NCBI GenBank assembly: GCA_017744715.1
Contig: JAGIAT010000006.1
Coordinates: 186,001 to 250,000 of the forward strand
From: Niabella sp.
GTDB lineage: Bacteria; Bacteroidota; Bacteroidia; Chitinophagales; Chitinophagaceae
DNA length: 64,000 nt
Reading direction: 5' to 3'
Below the pieces are notes generated by a model, which had not been told where the DNA came from, searched no databases, and saw nothing but the letters and a program-made list of their open reading frames with translations. The position numbers were made by a program, and so were the translations under genes. Positions 26,384 through 33,790 of this stretch are shown in pieces (the stretch's first letter is position 1; each line of letters opens with the position of its first letter).

Positions 26384-27532
26384 TTATTTTACCTGCCGCC
26401 CCTTCCACTCATACCGGCCAAAACTCCCCAGGAACCCGGCAAGTATGGTATAACCGATATGCAGCGGCTGAAACAGGAAAAAATATTTTAACCGAGATTG
26501 TTTGTTAAAGAACTGTGCCACGCTTTTGATAAAGGGATATTCGATAAGGGTTTTAAAGCCCCAGAAAATAAGCAACGCATACAGGTAGCAGTTGTTTGTG
26601 AATGCAGCAATGAGCAAGACCAAAAAGGAAAGATTAAAAAGATATACCAGCAGCAGTACGGCAAAAATGCGCGTATCATCATAATAGGTAGCCTTGCTTG
26701 CCCAGCGGATCCGTTGGTTGATAAAGGCCTTCCAGGTGGGGGCGGCCATCGTTTTTACAATTGTTTGCTCCGATTTGAGATAGGCAATGCGCTGCGGATA
26801 CCGCTTCCATATTTTGTGCATCAACAACATATCATCACCGGAAGCAATGGTGTCAATGCCTTTGAAGCCGTTCACTTCCTCAAATACATCCCTCCGGTAC
26901 GCCAGGTTGGCGCCATTGCACATCGTATGTATATTTTTATAAACGGAGGCGCCGGTGATGCCCTGCAACGTAAGAAAATCCAGATCCTGGAATACATTCA
27001 CCAGTGTTCCCGCTTCCATAAAAGCAACAGGAGCAGCAATAAATACCGGGTCGGTTTCATGGATCAACTGTGCAAAACCCTGCAGCCAGCCGGCAGGAAC
27101 CATACAATCCGCATCTGTGCAAACAATCCATTCATGCCGGGACGCTGCAATCCCGGTTTCAATGGCTTTTTTCTTATAAGAATTCAGCGCTTCGCCGGTA
27201 AGCCGGATGAGGGTCATTGAAAAAGAGGCACGGTTGGCTGTACGAAACTGTTCTGCAAGGGCCGCTGTTTTATCGTCCGAATGATCATCCACCACTATCA
27301 CTTCAAAAAGATGCGCCGGGTATTGTTGCTGTTTTATAGATTCCAGCAGGCGCAGGATATTGGATGCTTCATTCCGGGCAGGGATGATAACCGTAAAAGT
27401 GACCGGATGGCCAGGAAGTGCATCAGTAGGCTTCGGGGATTGTATGGGGATCTGTTTCCAGCTTTTTGTGTAAAACAGGATTAACAGTGCATAAGCCAGA
27501 AACAAAAGCAATGAAATGCCAATAAGCCACAT
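26384..27532 (-). CDS. Membrane glycosyltransferase, family 2
   Basis: 382 aa. The N-terminal membrane helix (about residues 2-22) is followed by a GT-A domain: TFTVIIPARNEASNILRLLE, VIVVDDHSDDKTAA, CTDADCMVPAGW (DxD), SGDDMLL and the QxxRW-type QRIRWASK. Two to three C-terminal helices (about 295-370) follow. This is the layout of processive or polyprenyl-linked GT2 enzymes. The product is not predictable. It converges with the AT-rich surface-protein gene, 5 bp apart. Confidence 0.9.
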   Translation of the reverse strand: MWLIGISLLLFLAYALLILFYTKSWKQIPIQSPKPTDALPGHPVTFTVIIPARNEASNILRLLESIKQQQYPAHLFEVIVVDDHSDDKTAALAEQFRTANRASFSMTLIRLTGEALNSYKKKAIETGIAASRHEWIVCTDADCMVPAGWLQGFAQLIHETDPVFIAAPVAFMEAGTLVNVFQDLDFLTLQGITGASVYKNIHTMCNGANLAYRRDVFEEVNGFKGIDTIASGDDMLLMHKIWKRYPQRIAYLKSEQTIVKTMAAPTWKAFINQRIRWASKATYYDDTRIFAVLLLVYLFNLSFLVLLIAAFTNNCYLYALLIFWGFKTLIEYPFIKSVAQFFNKQSRLKYFFLFQPLHIGYTILAGFLGSFGRYEWKGRQVK

Positions 27533-27628
27533 ATTGGCAAAGCTAATGGTTCGTAGTTAAATAAGCTGGGTCTTAAAATTCTGTTAGCGCAATGCTGCGT
27601 TTAACAGGGGTGTGTTGTGTTTTCACAG

Positions 27629-28183
27629 TCATGCGCTTTTTTTGCGTGTAACGGTAGCTACCTTAGCCCGGTTGTTGTGGTTTGCTGCAGGTTTGCCGGA
27701 TGTACTGCGTATTGTATTAGCGCGCGCATTTGCGGAAATGGTTGCCTTTTTATACGTAACAGTTACTGACCTGCGCGTATTGAGGGCCTGGGTATTACCG
27801 TTACCACTGATGGCTCCGTTTGGCTTCACAATTGTTTTTGTTGTACCGTTGTCAATAACGGTTGAATGTGTACCATCGGGATTTACGATTGTTTGAGTGT
27901 TGCCATTATTGATAATGGTTGAATGTGTTCCGTTTGGCTTCACAATTGTTTTTGTTGTACCGTTGTTAATGACAGTTGAATGTGTACCATCGGGGTTTAC
28001 GATTGTTTGGGTGTTGCCATTATTGATAATGGTTGAATGTGTTCCGTTTGGATTTACGACGGTTTTTGTTGCTCCATTATCAATAACAACCGAGTGTGTT
28101 CCATCTGAATTGATAATAACGGTTTGCGCAATGGCAGGATGCACTAAAATTGCGGCGATAATAAGCAGTAACGTCCTTTTCAT
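27629..28183 (-). CDS. Secreted 19-residue-repeat protein
   Basis: 184 aa. A signal peptide (MKRTLLLIIAAILVHPAIAQ) is followed by about five tandem 19-residue units of the form TKTIVNPNGTHSTIINNGN, with GTHS and NNG or DNG at fixed positions. The unit alternates in two versions, so at DNA level the array is made of near-identical 114-bp segments. The C-terminal about 50 residues are Lys/Arg-rich and unrelated. A short beta-solenoid or beta-roll is the likely fold. The function is unknown; adhesion or biofilm matrix are guesses. Confidence 0.75.
   Translation of the reverse strand: MKRTLLLIIAAILVHPAIAQTVIINSDGTHSVVIDNGATKTVVNPNGTHSTIINNGNTQTIVNPDGTHSTVINNGTTKTIVKPNGTHSTIINNGNTQTIVNPDGTHSTVIDNGTTKTIVKPNGAISGNGNTQALNTRRSVTVTYKKATISANARANTIRSTSGKPAANHNNRAKVATVTRKKSA
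27830..28070 (-). repeat. 114-bp tandem repeat within the repeat-protein gene
   Basis: Two successive nearly identical 114-bp segments (each two 57-bp units) are visible inside the gene, for example the recurring ATTATTGATAATGGTTGAATG on the plus strand. Only a few bases differ between copies, which suggests recent duplication or gene-conversion homogenisation. Confidence 0.8.
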
Positions 28184-28228
28184 ACAGAATATTTGTACTT
28201 AAATTTACAACAGCGGTTTCAAAAATTT

Positions 28229-29218
28229 TCATAAAATTGTTTGTACCGTTTTGTCCTGTAACAACCGGTGCCCTGCTTCCAGCACATGGACATGGGCAAA
28301 CGGTTCGATATTTTTTACAAACTGCAAACCGCGCTTTGCGGGAATCACATTATCGTACTGCCCAAAATAAAGCTGTACGGGTGTTTGTGTTTGAGCAATT
28401 ATTTTTTTTACCTGCGCTATATCCGGCGTAAAAAAGCGGAAAGCGGTCCATGTGGTATACAGCATTTCGCGTACCTGTGACTGATGCAGGTAATGAACCG
28501 CAAATTTTTTAACCCCGGCATTGATGATACCGGCTTTGTACAGGATACCGGCAAACTTTATCAGCCACCCCGGCTTTTTCATTGTCAGGGCAAAGAGGCG
28601 ATTGCCTAAAATGGTATGTGCAGCGCACCAGTACCAGAAGCTCATTTCCAAACCATCCGGTGCCAGCAACATCAGCTGCTGAACGGTTTGCGGGTACTGC
28701 TGGTAGTAGGAAAGACACATACGCCCGCCCATGCTGAATCCTACCAGGATCAATGGTTTTGTGATGTTAAAAGATTCAGCACTTAGCAGGAGTTGTATGA
28801 TCTCATGAAGCTGACCGGGTGTAAAGCGAGGACCTTCCTCCCAACGGGTATTGCCATGAAACGGCGCATCGATGGCCAGGATGGTGTAATGGTTGGAGTT
28901 GTTTTTTAGTACCGAAAAAGACTGCGCCGATTCATTGAAGCCATGAAGACAGATTACGGGTTGTGCGCCCGTGCCGCTAACGCCATAACTAATGACCGAT
29001 TGCCTGTATGATAGATATTTCTGTTTCAGGAAATATTTGTTGTAATGCTGCAAGTTCGTTTTTTTTTGGTAGCTAACGCAATCCCGGAGGTCGTTGTTGC
29101 CGCTGACGGCCTTCAACCAGATTTTACCGGGTCTTAAAAAAATAGCAGGTGCTCCTGCGGGCCCGCACCAGAAATGGAGGTTCATCACATAAAAACAGCA
29201 ATTCATTACATAAAGCAT
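28229..29218 (-). CDS. Alpha/beta hydrolase
   Basis: The open frame has 329 codons, but the first about 60 residues (LYVMNCCFYVMNLHFWCG) do not look like protein of this family. The real start is probably a TTG or GTG nearer residue 55. The core is clear: oxyanion strand VICLHGFNES, nucleophile elbow LVGFSMGGRM (Ser), acid in YFGQYDNVIP (Asp) and EAGHRLLQ (His). It is a cytoplasmic hydrolase of unknown substrate, divergent from a small lipoprotein gene at 29260. Confidence 0.82.
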   Translation of the reverse strand: MLYVMNCCFYVMNLHFWCGPAGAPAIFLRPGKIWLKAVSGNNDLRDCVSYQKKTNLQHYNKYFLKQKYLSYRQSVISYGVSGTGAQPVICLHGFNESAQSFSVLKNNSNHYTILAIDAPFHGNTRWEEGPRFTPGQLHEIIQLLLSAESFNITKPLILVGFSMGGRMCLSYYQQYPQTVQQLMLLAPDGLEMSFWYWCAAHTILGNRLFALTMKKPGWLIKFAGILYKAGIINAGVKKFAVHYLHQSQVREMLYTTWTAFRFFTPDIAQVKKIIAQTQTPVQLYFGQYDNVIPAKRGLQFVKNIEPFAHVHVLEAGHRLLQDKTVQTIL

Positions 29219-29259
29219 GTAAGAGCGTTTGGGGGAGGTATATTTTTAGTAAAAAAAAG

Positions 29260-29847
29260 ATGCGTATCGTTCTTTGCTGCCTTTTGGTAACAGCCATTGC
29301 GGGCGGCTGTGATAAGAAAAAAAATCCCCCGGTTCCCGATCTTCCGGAAAAGGCCATTCAGTATACAGACCTGCACAACCGTACCATTACGTTTGGCCAG
29401 CAGGCCTCGGTGGATGCGGATGGTAACGGAACGGATGACCTGGTTTTTAGAACATCGCTGGTGGGAGATCCGATCAATAAGGAAGACAAACGGCAATGGC
29501 GGGTACAGGTTCAATCCACAACCCGGTTGCCGGTAAATACGGCGGATCATATTCCGGTGATGCCGCAGAAGCAGCCGGTAAGCATACAGGATTTTAACGG
29601 GTATCATTGGTCGGAAGGAGTAGCGGCATTGCTGGCAGAGAAAGTAACAAATGGCAATGACCAGGTCTTTTGGCGGGGCGATTGGATGACGGCGGTACAC
29701 CTGTTTATCCCCTTCAGGATCACCCGCAACAGCCGGTTCCATACCGGCTGGATAGAAGTGAGCTTTAGTACAGATCAGGAACAATTAATATTGCACCGGG
29801 CCGCTCTTTCCCTGAAAGAGAACCAGGCCATCGAAACCGGTAGCTAA
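29260..29847 (+). CDS. Small lipoprotein of unknown function
   Basis: 195 aa from the ATG at 29260, chosen because it gives a lipoprotein signal (MRIVLCCLLVTAIAGGC, Cys17). The mature part begins DKKKNPPVPDLPEKA and contains FGQQASVDADGNGTDDLVFR, a calcium-binding-like Asp/Asn-rich turn, then strands to the C-terminus. No family is recognised with confidence; the pattern suggests a single beta-rich domain. It is monocistronic, followed by an inverted repeat. Confidence 0.7.
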   Translation: MRIVLCCLLVTAIAGGCDKKKNPPVPDLPEKAIQYTDLHNRTITFGQQASVDADGNGTDDLVFRTSLVGDPINKEDKRQWRVQVQSTTRLPVNTADHIPVMPQKQPVSIQDFNGYHWSEGVAALLAEKVTNGNDQVFWRGDWMTAVHLFIPFRITRNSRFHTGWIEVSFSTDQEQLILHRAALSLKENQAIETGS

Positions 29848-29890
29848 CGGTTCATATTTACGAAACACCCCTCAACGGGGTGGCCACAGG

Positions 29891-29945
29891 ACGGCATCAA
29901 AAGTTTTATGCGCTTAAGACGTACAGACTTTTGATGCCGTCGTTT
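29891..29945. terminator. Long inverted repeat after the small lipoprotein gene
   Basis: Perfect 14-bp arms ACGGCATCAAAAGT (29891-29904) and ACTTTTGATGCCGT (29927-29940) with a 22-nt spacer and a short T-run (CGTTTT). It probably acts as a terminator for the lipoprotein gene. Its symmetry would also fit a small palindromic repeat element. Confidence 0.55.
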
Positions 29946-29971
29946 TATTGAGCGCAATCAACTTCAAAATG

Positions 29972-30002
29972 TTGGGATAGATGGGAAAATAAACTAACTT
30001 TG
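29972..30002 (+). promoter_or_regulatory. Promoter of the MarR gene
   Basis: TTG (29972-29974), a 20-bp spacer, then TAACTTTG (29995-30002), a good match to the Bacteroidota -33/-7 pattern. The -7 box lies inside a palindrome, as expected for an autoregulated gene. Confidence 0.65.
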
Positions 30003-30022
30003 GTTAGTTGTTAAAACAACTA
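29992..30022. promoter_or_regulatory. Two overlapping palindromes, likely MarR operator
   Basis: Palindrome 1 is AACTAAC-TTTG-GTTAGTT (29992-30009), which covers the -7 box. Palindrome 2 is TAGTTGTTAAAACAACTA (30005-30022), perfect over 18 bp and ending 1 bp before the ATG. Both have the size and position of MarR-dimer operators. Confidence 0.65.
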
Positions 30023-30023
30023 T

Positions 30024-30464
30024 ATGCCAAACAACCAATTTAAGAAAAGTGAATTGTACAGCTTCATCACCGGTGTGGCCAGTACGGCCATTGCCCGGCG
30101 GTTGCAGAAAAAGTTCAACCAGGCAGATCTGAGCCTGACCATAGAACAATGGAGTGTGCTGTATCATTTATGGAAAGAGGATGGCATTAGTCAACAGGAT
30201 CTTTGCAAGGCTACGTTCCGGGATAAGCCCAGTATGACACGGCTGGTAGACAACCTGGAAAAAGCCGGGATGGTAAAACGGATTCCCTCGCGATCCGATC
30301 GCAGAAAGAACCTGATTTATCTTACAGAACGGGCAAAGGAAATGCAGGATACCTGTTACAGCTTTGCTGAGGAAACGGTAGAGGAAGCGCTTTCCGGCGT
30401 AAGCCAGGATAAAATTGAAGTTTGTAAAGAAGTACTGAAGGTAGTGTATGAAAATTTAAGGTAG
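30024..30464 (+). CDS. MarR-family transcriptional regulator
   Basis: 146 aa. The winged-helix core includes SLTIEQWSVLYHLWKEDGIS, QQDLCKATFRDKPSMTRLVD and the wing IPSRSDRRKNLIYLTERAKE. Flanking N- and C-terminal helices form the dimer interface. It probably represses its own promoter through the palindromes at 29992-30022. It precedes an acyl-CoA dehydrogenase gene on the same strand by about 200 bp, so that gene is a candidate target and an acyl-CoA or fatty acid a candidate ligand (inference). Confidence 0.92.
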   Translation: MPNNQFKKSELYSFITGVASTAIARRLQKKFNQADLSLTIEQWSVLYHLWKEDGISQQDLCKATFRDKPSMTRLVDNLEKAGMVKRIPSRSDRRKNLIYLTERAKEMQDTCYSFAEETVEEALSGVSQDKIEVCKEVLKVVYENLR

Positions 30465-30530
30465 GGAGCTGCCGGTGATCAGCTTTCAGCATTTAGCCGT
30501 ACAGCTGGTCCTTATTCCATGGCCGATGGG

Positions 30531-30635
30531 CTGCCGCAACCTGGAAGGTGACGCCCGGAGGGCGGCAGTACCGGAAGGTACCTGGCCTGGAAGGTGCGGA
30601 ACAATAGCCGGGCAATGCACGAACGGTGAAAGCCC
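30531..30635 (+). other. GC-rich structured leader with repeated GGA-loop hairpins
   Basis: Four short hairpins in a row before the acyl-CoA dehydrogenase gene: ACCT-GGA-AGGT (30539-30549), GCCC-GGA-GGGC (30553-30563), TACC-GGAA-GGTA (30569-30580) and CCT-GGA-AGG (30586-30594). An outer CTGCC/GGCAG stem encloses the first two. This resembles protein-titrating or leader RNAs with exposed GGA loops, but no known riboswitch is recognised. It could also be chance repetition in a GC-rich gap. Confidence 0.4.
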
Positions 30636-30666
30636 CAAGTATTAAAAAACTTAAAAAACAAAAACA

Positions 30667-32460
30667 ATGGATGCTGCTGTAAACAACGAAACAATTACCC
30701 ATGGTGCCGAATGGCTGATAAAGGAACAGGATGCCGCCGGAACATTTATTGCCAACGAGTTTGATGAAGAGCAGTTGATGATCCGCGACCTGTGCAACCA
30801 GTTCCTGGAAGCAGAAGTATGGCCCAACCTGGACCGTATAGACAGTATGGAACCCGGGCTGATGAAGTCGCTGGTACAAAAAGCCGGGGAACAGGGCCTG
30901 CTGGCCACTTCGTTCCCGGAAGCATACGGTGGCCTGGGAAAGGATTTTGTAACCTCCACCATCATCAATGAATACCTGGGTGCGGGGCATTCTTTTTCCG
31001 TAGCCATTGCGGCACATACAGGTATTGGAACCCTGCCCATCCTGTATTTTGGAAATCCTGAACAGAAACAAAAATATATTCCCAAGCTGATCACCGGCGA
31101 GTGGACGGGCGCCTATGGGCTTACAGAACCCAATAGCGGCAGTGATGCCCTGAGTGCTAAAACCACGGCTAAGCTGCGCGAGGACGGGAAGTATTATTTA
31201 TTGAACGGACAGAAATGCTGGATCACCAACGGAGGCTTTGCAGATGTATACACCGTTTTTGCCAAAGTAGACGGCGATAAATTTACCGGCTTTATTGTGG
31301 AGCGCGGGATGGAAGGCTTTACCCAGGGACCAGAAGAACATAAAATGGGGATTAAGGGATCTTCTACCGTACAGTTATATTTTCAGGATGCAAAAGTACC
31401 GGTTGAAAACGTATTGGGTGAGATCGGAAAGGGCCATAAGATCGCCTTTAACATATTGAACATCGGCCGTCTGAAGCTTTGTGCGGCGGCGTTGGGCGGC
31501 GCGCGCAAGGCCTTTAATACATCGCTGGAGTATGCAAAAACGCGCGAACAGTTCAAGCAGCCGATCAGCAATTTCGGTGCCATCAAGCACAAGTTAGCAG
31601 CAATGGCGATTGGGATGTTTGCAGCAGAGTCTGCGCTGTACCGTACGGCGAAATGGATCGACCGGTTTGAACAAAAATTGCTGGACGAGGGCAAACCCTT
31701 TAATGAAGCCTTGCTGGGTGCGGCAGAAGAATATGCCATTGAGTGTGCGATGTTAAAAGTGTTTGGAAGCGAGCTGCTGGATTTTGTGGTAGATGAAGGG
31801 GTACAAATCCACGGTGGCAATGGCTTTAGCGCAGAGTACAATATTTCCAGGGCTTACCGCGACAGCCGGATCAACCGGATTTATGAAGGTACCAATGAGA
31901 TCAACCGGTTGCTGATACTGGATATGACGCTGAAACGCGCCATGCAGGAACGCCTCAAACTGATGGGGCCAGCTATGGAGGTACAAAAGGAACTGATGAG
32001 TATACCTGACTTTGGGGGCGAAGACGAAACGCCGTTTGCGGAAGAACGGAAACTGATCGCGAATCTTAAAAAGGCGATCCTGATGGTGGCCGGGGCCGCA
32101 GCCCAGAAGTTAATGATGAAGATCGAAAGCGAGCAGGAGATCCTGATGAACATTGCCGATATGGCGATGGAGGTATTTCATGCAGAAAGCATGTTGCTGC
32201 GTACCATGAAAACTGCTGCAGCTAAAGGAGAAGCCGCGGCTGCCGATTATGCAGACATGACCCGGGTATACCTGTATGATGCGGCCGATAAAATCAACAA
32301 AGCGGGTAAGGATGCCATCAACGGGTTTGCCGAAGGCGATGAGCAGCGGATGATCCTGATGGGATTGAAGCGCTTTACAAAAGCCCAGCCCTTTAACAGT
32401 AAGGATGCGCGGCGCCGTATTGCAGACAAGTTAATTAACACTGGCTATTACTATTTTTAA
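30667..32460 (+). CDS. Acyl-CoA dehydrogenase
   Basis: 597 aa FAD enzyme that introduces the alpha-beta double bond in acyl-CoA during beta-oxidation. Landmarks are GAYGLTEPNSGSDALSAKTT, NGQKCWITNGGFADVYTVFA, the VQIHGGNGFSAEYNISRAYR block, and the catalytic glutamate in RINRIYEGTNEINR. It is about 200 residues longer than classical short-chain enzymes. The extra C-terminal helical region is typical of the long Bacteroidota form. A MarR gene lies upstream and a terminator follows. Confidence 0.94.
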   Translation: MDAAVNNETITHGAEWLIKEQDAAGTFIANEFDEEQLMIRDLCNQFLEAEVWPNLDRIDSMEPGLMKSLVQKAGEQGLLATSFPEAYGGLGKDFVTSTIINEYLGAGHSFSVAIAAHTGIGTLPILYFGNPEQKQKYIPKLITGEWTGAYGLTEPNSGSDALSAKTTAKLREDGKYYLLNGQKCWITNGGFADVYTVFAKVDGDKFTGFIVERGMEGFTQGPEEHKMGIKGSSTVQLYFQDAKVPVENVLGEIGKGHKIAFNILNIGRLKLCAAALGGARKAFNTSLEYAKTREQFKQPISNFGAIKHKLAAMAIGMFAAESALYRTAKWIDRFEQKLLDEGKPFNEALLGAAEEYAIECAMLKVFGSELLDFVVDEGVQIHGGNGFSAEYNISRAYRDSRINRIYEGTNEINRLLILDMTLKRAMQERLKLMGPAMEVQKELMSIPDFGGEDETPFAEERKLIANLKKAILMVAGAAAQKLMMKIESEQEILMNIADMAMEVFHAESMLLRTMKTAAAKGEAAAADYADMTRVYLYDAADKINKAGKDAINGFAEGDEQRMILMGLKRFTKAQPFNSKDARRRIADKLINTGYYYF

Positions 32461-32486
32461 TACCCTCCGTATGAACATTGAGAAAC

Positions 32487-32508
32487 CGGGGCCCTGCCCC
32501 GTTTTTTT
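32487..32508 (+). terminator. Terminator after acyl-CoA dehydrogenase
   Basis: Hairpin CGGGGC-CCT-GCCCCG followed by seven T residues, 27 bp after the stop codon. Confidence 0.85.
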
Positions 32509-32568
32509 ATGGGCTGTGGAATGCGGAAAATAGAATTTGTAGCATGGTTTTAGCTGCCTGAAAAATAT

Positions 32569-33666
32569 ATGAAATGTTTTGTATGTAATAGCTTGCTTGC
32601 AGCAGGAATATTGGTGATGGCATCCTGCAGCAGCAGTTCCAAAAAAAACAATATGCCCATACCGCAGCCGGTTGCCGATACCCCATTGGTGAAACTGGGT
32701 GCGTATTATTTTGGCGGCTGGTATGAAGGCTCCGGTCATCTAAAACCGGCATTGATCAATAATTATCCTGAGCGTAAACCCATTTGGGGGTGGATTACCC
32801 AAACCCAGGATATAATGGAAAAAGAAATAGACGCTGCCGCAGATGCCGGCCTATATTTCTTTAATTTTTGCTGGTACTTTAATACAACGGATTTATCGGA
32901 AAACCGGCCGGCGACCCAGGCTATTTCCCGTTTTATAGCAGCTTCTAACAAAAAGCGTCTGAAATTTTGCCTGCTGGTAGCCAATCATGACGGGTACCGC
33001 ATTGACCCGCAAAACTGGCCAGCGCTTAAAGCCCATTGGAAAAAATGGTTTCTGGATCCCGGATATTTAAAAGTGGATGGTAAGCCGCTTATCATCTTCT
33101 TTGATATCAATAATATGATTACCAACTGGGGCTCCATTCAGAATTTAAAGAACACGTTTACTGCTTTTAAAGAGGAAGTAAAAAATATGGGGATTAATGG
33201 TATTGTGATTGCCGGTTGCCCATCGCCCACATCTGCCAATGGAATCGGCTATGCGATCAGTGCCGGGTGCGATGCGCTTACCGGCTACAATTATCACAGC
33301 TCCGGTTTTTTTGATACGATTGCAACACCCGTTCATAACATGCGTGTGGTTGAATACGGCACACTTTGGCCAAAATTTGTAAATACCGGTCCTTATTATA
33401 TTCCCGTATCCACGCTCAACTGGGATGTGCGCCCCTGGAGCACAACGCCGGAAACCGAAAAGTATTTTACCGGGTTTTCAAAAACATCGGTTGCCGGTTC
33501 TGTTGCCGCCCTAAAAAAATGGATCCTGGAAAACCCCAATACGGCAACGAAGGAAAAACTGGGTATTTTATATGCATGGAACGAGTACGGTGAAGGGGGA
33601 TGGTTAAGTCCTTCGGATGTATTGAAAGACAGTTTATTGCAAGGGGTAAAAGAAGGATTGAAATAA
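32569..33666 (+). CDS. GH99-like / WbsX-type lipoprotein
   Basis: 365 aa lipoprotein. The signal ends in ILVMASC (Cys about residue 21), followed by a Ser-rich linker. The catalytic-domain-like part has LGAYYFGGWYEGSGHLKPAL, YFFNFCWYFN, FCLLVANHDGYR, KPLIIFFDI and ILYAWNEYGEGGW. This pattern matches the WbsX/GH99-like TIM-barrel family (endo-alpha-mannanase relatives). It is probably on the cell surface or in the periplasm, acting on a glycan; the substrate is unknown. It appears monocistronic. Confidence 0.8.
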   Translation: MKCFVCNSLLAAGILVMASCSSSSKKNNMPIPQPVADTPLVKLGAYYFGGWYEGSGHLKPALINNYPERKPIWGWITQTQDIMEKEIDAAADAGLYFFNFCWYFNTTDLSENRPATQAISRFIAASNKKRLKFCLLVANHDGYRIDPQNWPALKAHWKKWFLDPGYLKVDGKPLIIFFDINNMITNWGSIQNLKNTFTAFKEEVKNMGINGIVIAGCPSPTSANGIGYAISAGCDALTGYNYHSSGFFDTIATPVHNMRVVEYGTLWPKFVNTGPYYIPVSTLNWDVRPWSTTPETEKYFTGFSKTSVAGSVAALKKWILENPNTATKEKLGILYAWNEYGEGGWLSPSDVLKDSLLQGVKEGLK

Positions 33667-33790
33667 GTGGTTCATCTCTCCGCTGGCGGCGTCGGTCTGT
33701 TTCATACCGTGTGGCGCATAATGGCCGTGGCCGTTAAAAATTTTTCCATTTTTGACAGAGCTTTTATATTTGCTGCTGGATTTAACTATT

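Noticed and set aside
27612..28202. Two plus-strand frames rich in hydrophobic repeats opposite the repeat-protein gene
   Set aside because: They exist only because the 57-bp repeat unit has no stop on either strand. The minus-strand frame has a signal peptide and normal features.
30531..30635. Group II intron domain or a known riboswitch before the acyl-CoA dehydrogenase gene
   Set aside because: No domain V hairpin with a proper AGC/GNRA layout, no reverse transcriptase, and no match to TPP, cobalamin, SAM or c-di-GMP cores that I can recognise.
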